Counted from the stretch's first letter, positions 44,699-52,771 are shown. The stretch is 64,000 nucleotides of DNA from Bacillaceae bacterium IKA-2 (GCA_031761875.1 CP134492.1:3596001-3660000); one strand, 5' to 3'. Numbers and translations are program-made. Notes: a model not told the origin generated them from the sequence alone.

Positions 44699-44792
44699 TC
44701 ATAGGATTTTACAACTTTCAAATCCACAATCTTCTGCTTCCTTGAGCTTTTTTTTTCTGCTGCTCCTGTTGCCAGTCAATATCAATTGACTT
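44699..44792 (-). pseudogene. Relic of the TlpA-like selenoprotein C-terminus
   Basis: The minus strand encodes SIDIDWQQEQQKKK and, after a frameshift in an A-run, KLKEAEDCGFESCKIL. This parallels TIDIDWQQVQLKKEKLAEAD ... GPDGCKIPG of the intact gene at 39086. The body and active site are missing. It abuts the stop codon of the glutaredoxin-like gene and lies beside a duplicate of the same terminator. Confidence 0.75.
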
Positions 44793-45021
44793 AGATTTTA
44801 AGCTTATCTCTCCACTCACTATGATACATATATGAAACTCCTTGATAATATAAAAACGGGACGATTATTTCGCTATTCATTTGGAAAATTTCATTACTCC
44901 GTTCAGGCTTCTCTAATATATCAACTTCATCAAAAGGAATTTTTTGCTCTTGTAAAAAACCTTTCATTATTTTACATTTTGAGCATCCTTTCATCGTGTA
45001 CAAAATGGCTGTAGTCAACAT
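44791..45021 (-). CDS. Glutaredoxin-like small thiol protein
   Basis: 76 residues with thioredoxin fold and CSKC active site (ILYTMKGCSKCKIMKGFLQEQ), then FDEVDILEKPERS and VPFLYYQGVSY in which the cis-Pro lies. It is cytosolic and probably a glutaredoxin/NrdH-like electron carrier. I chose ATG 45021, with GGGAGGA 5 nt upstream; a longer reading runs through a palindromic repeat. It is between two selenoprotein loci, on the same strand. Confidence 0.85.
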   Translation of the reverse strand: MLTTAILYTMKGCSKCKIMKGFLQEQKIPFDEVDILEKPERSNEIFQMNSEIIVPFLYYQGVSYMYHSEWRDKLKI

Positions 45022-45072
45022 ATTCTCCTCCCAATTATTTCTAGTGCTAATCGTTTTCGATACTTTGCTTTT

Positions 45073-45159
45073 GGTGTCAGACACCATGTGAAATTCACCA
45101 GATAATACGATGGTACCAAGGTTAAATATTCACAAACTTCTTGATTGGTGTCAGACACC
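45073..45159. repeat. Palindrome-bounded repeat family A, copy 2
   Basis: 87 bp between GGTGTCAGACACC at 45073-45085 and 45147-45159. The interior GATAATACGATGG and TATTCACAAACTTCTTGATT is shared with the copy at 46893. Confidence 0.9.
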
Positions 45160-45185
45160 CTAATATTGATTTAATGATTTGATCA

Positions 45186-45262
45186 TTCAGATTCAGCACC
45201 ATTAGGATGTTACATCTAGTTGAGTTTGATATTGCTAATTTAATGGTGTTATGAATTTCTCT
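45186..45262. repeat. Dispersed repeat family B, diverged inverted copy
   Basis: On the minus strand GAAATTCATAACACCATTAA ... CAACTAGATGT ... CTAATGGTGCTGAATC, the same order as the 57313 copy. Confidence 0.5.
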
Positions 45263-45276
45263 CTATTACTTATGGT

Positions 45277-45849
45277 CTAAATTATTTTTTTAAGATCATT
45301 TACAGTAGGCATATCCTGATAATGATGAACTTGAATAATCCCACCCTTACCAAGATATGATGGAATTGTCCATATCTTATTTTGTACCGCGCTCTGATAA
45401 TCATTTTCAACAATATTTCTATATTCATCACCAGTGACCGCCTCAATGAATTCACTTGAACTCAATCCAATCTCTTTGGCGATATTTGCTAGAAGGATAA
45501 GATCTTCTATATTCTCATCCTTCTCCCATACAGCCTCAAAAATCCGCTGGTGATACTCATGAAACAAACCTTTACTTTTAGCATATTTAGCCCCTACATG
45601 CGCTAAATATGTATCTCTTTTCGCGGATGGTGGCTGTATCTGTAATCCTGTTTCTTTTATTAGTTTTTCAAGATACTGTTTCGCACCATTACCATACCCT
45701 TCTGGTTTAGCTGGTGGGTTTGCGTCTAGAGGTAGTTTCCACGCTTTCCAATCTAGTGTAACTCCATCTTGTTCCAAAGGTTTTAGAGACACCGTCTCCG
45801 TATAGCAAAACGGTCAAGTATAATCAAAGAATATTTGTAAATGTTCCAT
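45277..45849 (-). CDS. DsbA/FrnE-family selenoprotein (in-frame UGA)
   Basis: 190 residues read through TGA 45814-45816. It starts MEHLQIFFDYT-U-PFCY: Sec at residue 12 and Cys at 15 give U-P-F-C in place of the CPxC of DsbA-like FrnE proteins. The helical insert follows (PPAKPEGYGN...), then HVGAKYAKSKGLFHEYHQRIFEAVWEKDENI and the cis-Pro loop TIPSYLG. No signal peptide, as usual for the cytosolic FrnE/2-hydroxychromene isomerase-like branch. AAGGAG lies 7 nt before ATG 45849. Without the readthrough the ORF begins after the active site at a GTG. A decayed copy lies at 41612. Confidence 0.9.
45786..45798 (-). promoter_or_regulatory. bSECIS-like hairpin of DsbA-like selenoprotein
   Basis: GAGAC-GGT-GTCTC, starting 15 nt after the TGA, with the classic GGU loop. 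Confidence 0.72.
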
Positions 45850-46115
45850 TTTATCAGCTCCTTCTTATAAGTTTTATTCAACAATCACTAATTCTCGTAT
45901 ATGCTCATGAACATTAAATCCCTGCACATGGATTTGCACTCATAATAGGGCTCCATCCAAATACGTATCGCCAATCAGAAATGTTATTATAGTGGTATTC
46001 TAACAAATTTAACCGTGAATTTATGTAATCTAACTTACACTTTGACATCTGAGTCAGTACCTTCGTTAATATGAGTTCTGCAATCGATATCAGTGTTAGG
46101 CATTTACTTCTAGTG

Positions 46116-46853
46116 TTAATCCTTCTTCCAACGATACGGTAACTTGACCATATTTTCATCTCCACTAATTGTCTGAATACTATCAAGCATATCGATAACT
46201 ATTTTCCTCTGTAAATCTCGTCTCCCAGCAGCTCCAAAACTTCTCCCTAACGGAAATCGTAAATGGAGAGCACGAGGCACAGCTACTTTTTTACTTAAGT
46301 CAGGTAAATGGGAAATACTACTTGTGGCAATCCCAGCCTTTTCAACTGCTTTTTGAATCAATCCCACGGATTGATGACAAATATATCAGCCAGGTGATGC
46401 TAGCAGCACATCTACCTTGTCAGCCTTTAACTGAGCAACAATTTGCGGGATTGTTTCTTCAAGTAGTGGTTTGGTATTTGGAATATAACCCATTAATCCA
46501 TAATGAGTCGAAGCTGTAGCATTAATTATCCCCTCATCCCGAAGCTCATGAAGGATAGCAATCGGAAAAACGCAATTAATATCTTTCTCAGCATCCGTTA
46601 TATCATAATGAGTATGGGTAATCATTAGTTCCGCTTCAATAACATCATCTTGAATTAAACGGAGGCTATGATCGCCATTCTCTACATCAAACCCAGCTTG
46701 AGACTTCAGGTGAACACCAGCCGTTGTTAAAAAAGCGACCCGCCACTCTTTCATTGGCTTGTCTAGCTTTACCAACCCAACCTTATCTGTTTGACCCCTT
46801 ACCATCACTTTTGCTACTTTCGTAAACAGAAAATGCTTTATTTTTTTTAGCAT
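46116..46853 (-). CDS. Stand-alone GrdB/PrdB-like reductase selenoprotein B family protein (in-frame UGA)
   Basis: 245 residues read through TGA 46386-46388. The protein belongs to the glycine/sarcosine/betaine reductase selenoprotein B (GRDB) family but is much shorter than full GrdB (over 400 residues). N-terminal marks are RVAFLTTAGVHLKSQ and THTHYDITDAEKDINCVFPI. The UGA is residue 156 in LLASPG-U-YIC, giving U-X-X-C with C159 where the family has its catalytic Sec. The C-terminus continues VPRALHLRFPLGRSFG. ATG 46853 follows GGGGGAAGC. No grdA, grdE or other reductase subunits are adjacent, so a classical Stickland glycine reductase is unlikely; the substrate is unknown. Confidence 0.87.
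46358..46374 (-). promoter_or_regulatory. bSECIS-like hairpin of GrdB-like selenoprotein
   Basis: TCAATCC-GTG-GGATTGA, a 7-bp perfect stem starting 11 nt after the TGA, loop with GU. Confidence 0.7.
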
Positions 46854-46892
46854 ACTTTGCTTCCCCCTAACTTTGGTTGGTGTATTACACTC

Positions 46893-46974
46893 GGTGTCAG
46901 ACACCATGTGAAAATCGCGTGATAATACGATAGTTTCAAGTTTCTGTATTCACAAACTTCTTGATTGGTGTCAG
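46893..46974. repeat. Palindrome-bounded repeat family A, copy 3, split by the IS element
   Basis: GGTGTCAGACACC at 46893-46905, interior as in copy 2, then GGTGTCAG (46967-46974) where the IS begins. The missing CAGACACC resumes at 48842-48849. Confidence 0.85.
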
Positions 46975-47292
46975 CGTACTATGTCAATTAGTTTTTTCTA
47001 AAAATTAAACAAACTTAATAAACTCATGTAATAATATACAAAAAATTCCAATAAGCAACTGACAGAAAGCTTATTATTGAGCCTTTCTCCTCTCGGACTT
47101 GAAAAGAACCTTAACCTCGTTTTTCATACTACAGGGATACAACCTGGTTAGTTCAGGATTTTATCTTAACGTACAATTCGTATTTGTAGGACGAGGTAAA
47201 TCATGCTGACACTCGAGGTCTACAGCCTCCGGCACCGAATCGATTTTCCCTCAGTCCCAGAGGAGGAGACTCATATTTTTACTGTTATTTCA
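46975..47292 (-). ncRNA. Candidate bridge RNA region of the IS110 element
   Basis: A non-coding end 3' of the transposase gene, where IS1111-type elements are expected to encode the bridge RNA. On the transposase strand it has a hairpin GAGG-CTGTAGA-CCTC (47215-47229) next to GTGTCAG (complement of 47206-47212). That 7-mer is identical to the target half GTGTCAG at 46968-46974. The boundaries of any RNA are not determined. Confidence 0.45.
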
Positions 47293-48825
47293 CTATGCTG
47301 CACTAATGATTCGAGAAAACTCCGACATTTTTGTATGTCGTAACTTTGCTTTCATCATTCGTAAATACTGGTAAGACTCATCATTTGTCTGATACACGGT
47401 TCGATTCGTAAGCATCGCAAATGCTATTCGAATGAACTTATTTCCTAAGGCAATGTACGCTTTTCTTTGATGTTTGCCTTTCGCTCTGAGGTTCTCGTAA
47501 TACGGACGTACATCTTTATTGTGCTGTGCTAAGCTCTTTCCAATATTATAGACGACATAGCGTAAATTCTTATTTCCTTGTTTCGATATTTTTCCATAGA
47601 ACCCTTCTAGACCCCCTGATTGAATGACAATTGGATTGGTTCCTGCTTTTTTGATAATCTGCCCTGCATGCTCAAAGGCCAGTACATCGCCTACCTCACA
47701 GTAGAATTCCGCTGCCGTTGTCACTCCAATTCCTGGAATACTGAGAAGGAGACGCCCATCTGTTTCTAATAAAATACGCTCAATTTCTCGATCTAACACC
47801 TTTATATTGGCATTCAGATTTCGAAAGTTTGGTAAGGCTAGCTTTAGTAATAGTAGCTCAGCTCGAACGTCTCTTTTAGGCCTGCATAGGCTTTCCTTAG
47901 CGATATATAACAGGTTCTTAATGGTTAAATCTCGTAACTTCAAATTATGTTCAATCGATAGGTTTCGAAGATCTTCTTCACTCATTGATAGAAGATCTTC
48001 TGGGTGCGGGAAGTTTTCCATAAAAAAGAGGGAGGACTTGCCCCAAAAATCACTAAATAATTCTACTTTATTTGGCGTATGACCATTTACTATAACGTGC
48101 CCTTGGAACTCTCTCCAAATTTTGTCCATTAACGTCCGGATCTCTACCTTGACTCTGGATCTCTTTCTAACTTCACTCCTACGTGCTCTCGTTAACGTTA
48201 TTAACTCTTGATGAGTTCCCGTCGGCAACTTACTCTCCGTCCCTTTATTTTGAATAATGACTTGGGCAATAGCCTTGAGATCGAGGTCATCGGTCTTAGT
48301 CCAGTTCAACGAACTTGATCTTTCTTCGTGTGTCGTTGCCGCATTGATAATCGTTACACCGTATCCTAAAGCGCCTAATTCCCTCACAATATCCTCATAG
48401 TAATGCCCCGTTGCCTCAATACCAACAAAAATCCGCTCTGCGTCAACTTCCTTGCTTGCATGCTCGATCTTTTCGTGAAGTTGGCTAATACCTTTTTTAT
48501 TAACACCAAAAAATGTAGGTTTCACTAGTACATCACCAAAATAATTACACACCATCGCTTTCTGATAAAACTTCGCTGCATCAATGGCTACAATTAATAC
48601 TCGCTCCAGATCTGTACCTCTTAGCTCAGATCGGAATTGACTTCCTTTTCTTCCTCTAATATTATTAGACTTAGATTTATGTTTTTGCCCCATGTGACTC
48701 ACGCTCCAATTTTGTAGTTTGTGATGAGGCTTCCCGTCAGGTAGTTTTATCTTACTACATGTAGTCGCTGGGGTCTTTTTTTGTCCTTTTTTCTCCTTTC
48801 TCCTCTTTAAAAGATCTTTCGACAT
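47293..48825 (-). CDS. IS110-family transposase (DEDD RuvC-like plus Tnp domain)
   Basis: 510 residues by the longest reading. The DEDD domain starts LIVAIDAAKFYQKAMVCNYFG (first Asp), with FVGIEATGHYYEDIV (Glu) and WTKTDDLDLKAIA (Asp-Asp). The C-terminal transposase domain has LLSIPGIGVTTAAEFYCEVGD, IIKKAGTNPI and GNKNLRYVVYNIG with the catalytic-Ser region. The start is uncertain: the first ATG 48825 is only about 20 nt from the element end, and a later Met at residue 45 is possible. The gene is full length with no stop or frameshift, so the element may be active. Confidence 0.9.
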   Translation of the reverse strand: MSKDLLKRRKEKKGQKKTPATTCSKIKLPDGKPHHKLQNWSVSHMGQKHKSKSNNIRGRKGSQFRSELRGTDLERVLIVAIDAAKFYQKAMVCNYFGDVLVKPTFFGVNKKGISQLHEKIEHASKEVDAERIFVGIEATGHYYEDIVRELGALGYGVTIINAATTHEERSSSLNWTKTDDLDLKAIAQVIIQNKGTESKLPTGTHQELITLTRARRSEVRKRSRVKVEIRTLMDKIWREFQGHVIVNGHTPNKVELFSDFWGKSSLFFMENFPHPEDLLSMSEEDLRNLSIEHNLKLRDLTIKNLLYIAKESLCRPKRDVRAELLLLKLALPNFRNLNANIKVLDREIERILLETDGRLLLSIPGIGVTTAAEFYCEVGDVLAFEHAGQIIKKAGTNPIVIQSGGLEGFYGKISKQGNKNLRYVVYNIGKSLAQHNKDVRPYYENLRAKGKHQRKAYIALGNKFIRIAFAMLTNRTVYQTNDESYQYLRMMKAKLRHTKMSEFSRIISAA

Positions 48826-48860
48826 TTATTATTTCATACACCAGACACCCGACTAAGTAA

Positions 48861-50294
48861 CTACCGAAACCACTGAATGTACTTTTTTGCTAATTTAGGG
48901 ATCGCCCCGCCAAATAGCTTCTTGCGCCAGTATTGGTCTGCTAATCTTTGCAAAATTGCGCCTCTGATTGGATAAGGGTGAATAACATTTGATAGATTAC
49001 CTATTTTATGTCCATGCTGTTTCGCATAAACGATTTCCTGCATCCACTCCCCTGCTCCAGGGCCAACGGCGTGTGCTCCTAATATCTTGCCATTTTTGTC
49101 GGTAATTACTTTTGCGATCCCATCTAGCTTACGATCAGCTACAAAGCGGTCTACATCATCAGTGGTTACCTCGTATATAGTTGCATTGTCAGCAAACTTA
49201 ACTCTTGCCTCTTGTTCTGTTAACCCTAAATGGAACACTTCTGGATCTGTAAACGTTACCCAGGGAACATTGTCGTAGTCAACTTTCTTTTTTAAACCGA
49301 ATACGGCATTTGCAACGACTACTTTCCCTTCCATTCCCGCTGCATGTGTAAAAGGAAACGCACCAATAACGTCACCAACGGCGTAAATATGAGGAATAGA
49401 AGTTTTTAATGTCGGTGTGACGACAATATTTCCTCTTTCTACCTTCACACCAATCGCCTCTAAACGTAGATTTTCAATATTAGATTTTCGACCCACGGCG
49501 ACTAAAATCTCGTCTACCTCAATGTTTTCATCATCTCCATCGACACTTATTGTAACTATTTTTGTACCGCTGTCAGTTAGTGCAACTTTTCTCACCCCTG
49601 CCCCAAGTCGAAATTCCAACTCTTTTTCAAGTGCTTTTTTAACAAATGGAACAATTTTGTTATCTTCTCTTCCAAAAATTTCTTTTGCCATATCAACGAC
49701 TATGACTTCGGAACCAAACCTTGCCATTGCTTGCGATAGCTCTAAACCAATCGGGCCTGCACCAATCACTAGCAGTCGCTTTGGAGCTTCTTCTTGTTCA
49801 AAAATCGTTTCATTTGTTAAAAATCCAGCTTCAGATAAGCCATCAATAGGTGGAATGATTGGTCGAGAGCCTGTCGCTATGACAATTCGTTTTCCATATA
49901 TAACCTCATCTATACCACTAACCTCAACATGGTTAGCATCTTTAAATGTCCCTAGCCCTTGGTAGACATCAACACCCATATCTCTGAAGCGATCGGCACC
50001 GTCGTGGCCTTGAATCTGAGCAATTGCTGCTTTGACACGTTTTTTTGCAACAGCTAAGCTAGCTTCACCGTCTAGTGTCATCCCAAACTCTGCAGCTGCT
50101 TTTCTTGCTGTAAATATTTCTTTTGCCGCCTCTATTAGCGCTTTAGAAGGAACACAACCATAATGCAAACAATCTCCACCAGGCTCTTGTTCCTTTTCAA
50201 TAAGTGCCACTTTTGCTCCTAAACTTGCGCCACCAGCAGCAACCGTTAACCCACCAGCCCCGCCACCAATAACGATCAAATCATATTTTTTCAT
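48861..50294 (-). CDS. Mercuric-reductase-like pyridine nucleotide-disulfide oxidoreductase
   Basis: 477 residues. It starts YDLIVIGGGAGGLTVAAGGASLGAKVALIE (FAD) and has the redox disulfide GGDCLHYGCVPSK. NAD(P) binding is at LLVIGAGPIGLELSQAMARFG, with the second FAD motif at HIYAVGDVIG and the dimerisation domain at the end. There is no N-terminal metal-binding HMA domain and no MerA-type C-terminal Cys pair (it ends KKYIQWFR), so it should not be called mercuric reductase. I chose ATG 50294 with GGGGG 9 nt upstream. It is the last gene of the Ynj-like operon, separated from the preceding gene by a family A repeat. Confidence 0.9.
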   Translation of the reverse strand: MKKYDLIVIGGGAGGLTVAAGGASLGAKVALIEKEQEPGGDCLHYGCVPSKALIEAAKEIFTARKAAAEFGMTLDGEASLAVAKKRVKAAIAQIQGHDGADRFRDMGVDVYQGLGTFKDANHVEVSGIDEVIYGKRIVIATGSRPIIPPIDGLSEAGFLTNETIFEQEEAPKRLLVIGAGPIGLELSQAMARFGSEVIVVDMAKEIFGREDNKIVPFVKKALEKELEFRLGAGVRKVALTDSGTKIVTISVDGDDENIEVDEILVAVGRKSNIENLRLEAIGVKVERGNIVVTPTLKTSIPHIYAVGDVIGAFPFTHAAGMEGKVVVANAVFGLKKKVDYDNVPWVTFTDPEVFHLGLTEQEARVKFADNATIYEVTTDDVDRFVADRKLDGIAKVITDKNGKILGAHAVGPGAGEWMQEIVYAKQHGHKIGNLSNVIHPYPIRGAILQRLADQYWRKKLFGGAIPKLAKKYIQWFR

Positions 50295-50375
50295 CAACAC
50301 AAACCCCCATCTTTTGATTGCCCTTGACATCTTACTGTCGAACGATCACCTTGCTTAAATTGTGCGATTTGACTC

Positions 50376-50462
50376 GGTGTCAGACACCATGTGAAATTTA
50401 GGCAAGAACATCGCAGTGTCGCGATTTGATATTCACAAACTTTTCATTTGGTGTCTGACACC
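50376..50462. repeat. Palindrome-bounded repeat family A, copy 4
   Basis: 87 bp between GGTGTCAGACACC (50376-50388) and GGTGTCTGACACC (50450-50462), with ATGTGAAATTTA and ATTCACAAACTTTTCATTT inside. Confidence 0.9.
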
Positions 50463-50470
50463 GCACTTAA

Positions 50471-51055
50471 TTAGTCTTTCAGTATTCGTCTAGCTTCTAA
50501 TAACCTTTGCATGCCTGTAAATATTTCAACGGCTAAGAAAATTAGCGTGATTAGTAGTAAATGATTTGCGAGTAAGATCATCAATGTAAATAAAATAAAT
50601 CCTTCTGTTCGCTCTGCAAGCCCTGCTTGATAATGAAATGACTTCATGCCTTTGTTCTCGGAAACTGCTCCTACTGTTAAAAATACCGTCATTGAAAAAA
50701 TAATCGAGACGCTTAGTAATAACAAAGCCCACATTGCATCAGGAAATGCGAAGGCTAGGCCCAAAATCACACTTATTTCAACTAAACGATCTAGTGTTAC
50801 ATCTAGTACCGTTCCCCAGCTAGATGGCTTTGTTAGTCTCGCCATCGTTCCATCTACTGCATCTAAAAAGCCAGAAAGCCAGAGCACAACAACAGCGATA
50901 ATAGGATAACCAAAGTATATTAACAAACCTGTCGAAACTCCGATACAAAATGAAATCAATGTTACTTGATTAGCTGATAAACCAAGCTTTAATAGCCCTT
51001 TTGCAGAACTCAAAATCATTGGTTGAACATATTTCCTACCATGTGTATCAAGCAC
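50471..51055 (-). CDS. CDP-alcohol phosphatidyltransferase family protein (YnjF-like)
   Basis: 194-residue membrane enzyme. The catalytic motif D-G-x2-A-R-x8-G-x3-D-x3-D is complete: DAVDGTMARLTKPSSWGTVLDVTLDRL (with DAVDG before it). It transfers a phospho-alcohol from a CDP donor to another alcohol, as in phospholipid head-group synthesis. I chose GTG 51055, with GGAGG 8 nt upstream, over a TTG two codons earlier. The same enzyme family is encoded by ynjF beside ynjBCD in Escherichia coli, which supports a conserved linkage. Confidence 0.85.
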   Translation of the reverse strand: MLDTHGRKYVQPMILSSAKGLLKLGLSANQVTLISFCIGVSTGLLIYFGYPIIAVVVLWLSGFLDAVDGTMARLTKPSSWGTVLDVTLDRLVEISVILGLAFAFPDAMWALLLLSVSIIFSMTVFLTVGAVSENKGMKSFHYQAGLAERTEGFILFTLMILLANHLLLITLIFLAVEIFTGMQRLLEARRILKD

Positions 51056-51070
51056 AAGCAATCCCTCCGA

Positions 51071-51772
51071 TCACGTTTTCACGGAAATCCCTAGTTTCTG
51101 TTTTAATCTTTTACTTGTCAGAATAGGAATAAACATGACAAGTAAGAATATGGCAATAGCCAAGAGAACGGTTACCCAATCGCCATCGACGATACTTGCC
51201 CCTAAAAAGTTGTAAGCAAACGTTCCTGGGATGATCCCAAAAAGAGTTCCGAAAAAGAATGCTCGTAATTTTACTTTTGATATCCCTGCTAAGTAGCTGA
51301 TCATATCAAAGTTTAAAATAGGAATGAAACGAAGCAGGACAACGTAAAAAAAGCCTTTTTCCTCTAATTGTCTTTGTACGGTGGCCGATTTTCCAGTCCA
51401 CTCTTTTTTTGCAACATTTTTCCCTAACTTCCGGGCGATTATAAATGAAAGTACCGCTCCGGCCGTTGCCCCAATAACTGTAAATATCGTACCAAATGCA
51501 GCTCCAAATGCTAACCCTCCCGCTAAAGATAAGATCGATGCAGGAAACAAAATCAATGGTCGTAATGTATAAATAATGATAAATAAAAATGGTGCAAACC
51601 AACCAAACGATAAAATCCAATTGCGAATTTCTACAGGAGTTGTTTGGATATACTCATTGTTAAACCACAATAAAAACCCGATCGTTAGTAAAATAATTAA
51701 ACTTTTTAGCATCGTTTTTTTCTTCAACTTCAACTTTACCTCAACTCCCCTCTGCCTCACTTTAACTGCCAT
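51071..51772 (-). CDS. TVP38/TMEM64-family membrane protein (first of two)
   Basis: 233 residues by the longest reading, with about five membrane segments. The family core is LRPLILFPASILSLAGGLAFGAAFGTIFTVIGATAGAVLSFIIARKLGKN, with FRFIPILNFDMISYLAG and FGTLFGIIPGTFAYNFLG. These DedA-related proteins probably move lipids or ions across the membrane; the function is not settled. Escherichia coli has two such genes (ydjX, ydjZ) just before ynjABCD. The start is unsure: ATG 51772 overlaps the ATPase gene by 16 nt but lacks a ribosome site, and a TTG about 13 codons in is possible. Confidence 0.85.
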   Translation of the reverse strand: MAVKVRQRGVEVKLKLKKKTMLKSLIILLTIGFLLWFNNEYIQTTPVEIRNWILSFGWFAPFLFIIIYTLRPLILFPASILSLAGGLAFGAAFGTIFTVIGATAGAVLSFIIARKLGKNVAKKEWTGKSATVQRQLEEKGFFYVVLLRFIPILNFDMISYLAGISKVKLRAFFFGTLFGIIPGTFAYNFLGASIVDGDWVTVLLAIAIFLLVMFIPILTSKRLKQKLGISVKT

Positions 51773-52710
51773 ACATCAGTTTCGTTTATTGTAACAATTA
51801 CCTCATCTTCTTCATTTATATCTTGATTAGTTGGGATAATAATCTCTCTAACAACTTCATCTAGGCTAATTTTATCGAACGACTGACCATATTTCATAAA
51901 ACGTTTCGTAATCCGACCTTTCCAGCTAAACTTCGTGTCATTTTCAACAACATCGGAAACCGTTAATTTAGTAACCGGAACAAATAACCCACTATCAAGA
52001 ACAAAACCTTCACTAAAAAACGCCGCTACTTCTTTATTTTTCGGGAAATGATAGACCTCATCAGGTGTACCAATTTGCTGCAACGTTCCATTCTCCAAGA
52101 CGGCAACGCGATCACCGATCAGCATCGCTTCTTCCTTATCATGGGTAACGAACATGGCAGTCATTCCTTCTTGCTTCAATAAACCATGAACCCATTCTCT
52201 TAAAGTGCTGCGAAGCTCTGGATCTAACGAACTGAATGGCTCATCAAGTAGTAACAATTTTGGTTTTAAAATTAACGCCCTCGCTAATGCAACACGTTGC
52301 TGCTGCCCACCTGAAAGTTCGTATGGATAACGGTTCTCAAAACCTGTCATCTCTACCTTTGCCAAAAACTCCTGTCCACCCTTTATCCGCTCTCTTTTTC
52401 CGACCTTTCTCATCTTCAAGCCATAGGTAACGTTTTCTATTACGGTCAGATGCGGAAAAAGTAAGGTTTGCTGGAACATCATCACGATTGGGCGCTGACT
52501 TGGGGAAACATTGACAATATTGTTTCCCTCCACAAAAATTTCCCCCGAAGTCAGGTTTTCTAGTCCAGCAATGCAGCGGAGTAATGTAGACTTACCAGTC
52601 CCGGACGGTCCTACTAAGCTAACAATCTCACCTTCAGCGATCTCTACAGTTATATCTTTAAAAATCGTTCCTTCTGAAAATTCTTTTTGACAGTTTACCA
52701 ATTTAATCAC
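51757..52710 (-). CDS. ABC transporter ATP-binding protein (YnjD-like)
   Basis: 317 residues. Walker A is GPSGTGKSTLLR, the Q-loop is MMFQQTLLFPHL, the signature is LSGGQQQRVALARAL, and Walker B is LLLLDEPFSSLDPELR; a C-terminal TOBE-like domain follows. It energises the two permeases encoded upstream. I chose GTG 52710 (IKLVNCQKEF) because the open frame before it lies partly in a repeat copy. The start is only moderately sure. Belongs to the sulfate/thiamine/iron-type importer group, as YnjD does. Confidence 0.88.
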   Translation of the reverse strand: MIKLVNCQKEFSEGTIFKDITVEIAEGEIVSLVGPSGTGKSTLLRCIAGLENLTSGEIFVEGNNIVNVSPSQRPIVMMFQQTLLFPHLTVIENVTYGLKMRKVGKRERIKGGQEFLAKVEMTGFENRYPYELSGGQQQRVALARALILKPKLLLLDEPFSSLDPELRSTLREWVHGLLKQEGMTAMFVTHDKEEAMLIGDRVAVLENGTLQQIGTPDEVYHFPKNKEVAAFFSEGFVLDSGLFVPVTKLTVSDVVENDTKFSWKGRITKRFMKYGQSFDKISLDEVVREIIIPTNQDINEEDEVIVTINETDVWQLK

Positions 52711-52771
52711 TTGGCCATTTTCACCACCTTTTTTTACAATAACTATTTTAACGAATTTCATCATTCTAATT

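Larger units (their letters stand above)
46975..48844 (-). mobile_element. IS110-family insertion sequence, about 1.87 kb
   Basis: The outer limits are set by the interrupted palindrome: GGTGTCAG on the left and CAGACACC on the right share a 3-bp CAG, so the insertion is 1870 bp with one core copy. It has one transposase gene and a 318-nt non-coding stretch on the 3' side of it, against about 19 nt on the 5' side. There are no long terminal inverted repeats. A short ATGTC motif is present near both ends (46981 and the complement near 48821), as in the IS1111 subgroup with subterminal repeats. It appears intact. Confidence 0.85.

Noticed and set aside
45914-46186. 90-residue minus-strand ORF between DsbA-like and GrdB-like genes
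   Set aside because: It overlaps the GrdB-like C-terminus, has no ribosome site and no recognisable motif; the gap is taken as non-coding.
48861-50294. Mercuric reductase (MerA) assignment
   Set aside because: No merR/merT/merP neighbours, no HMA domain and no C-terminal Cys pair; only the common flavoprotein disulfide core is shared.
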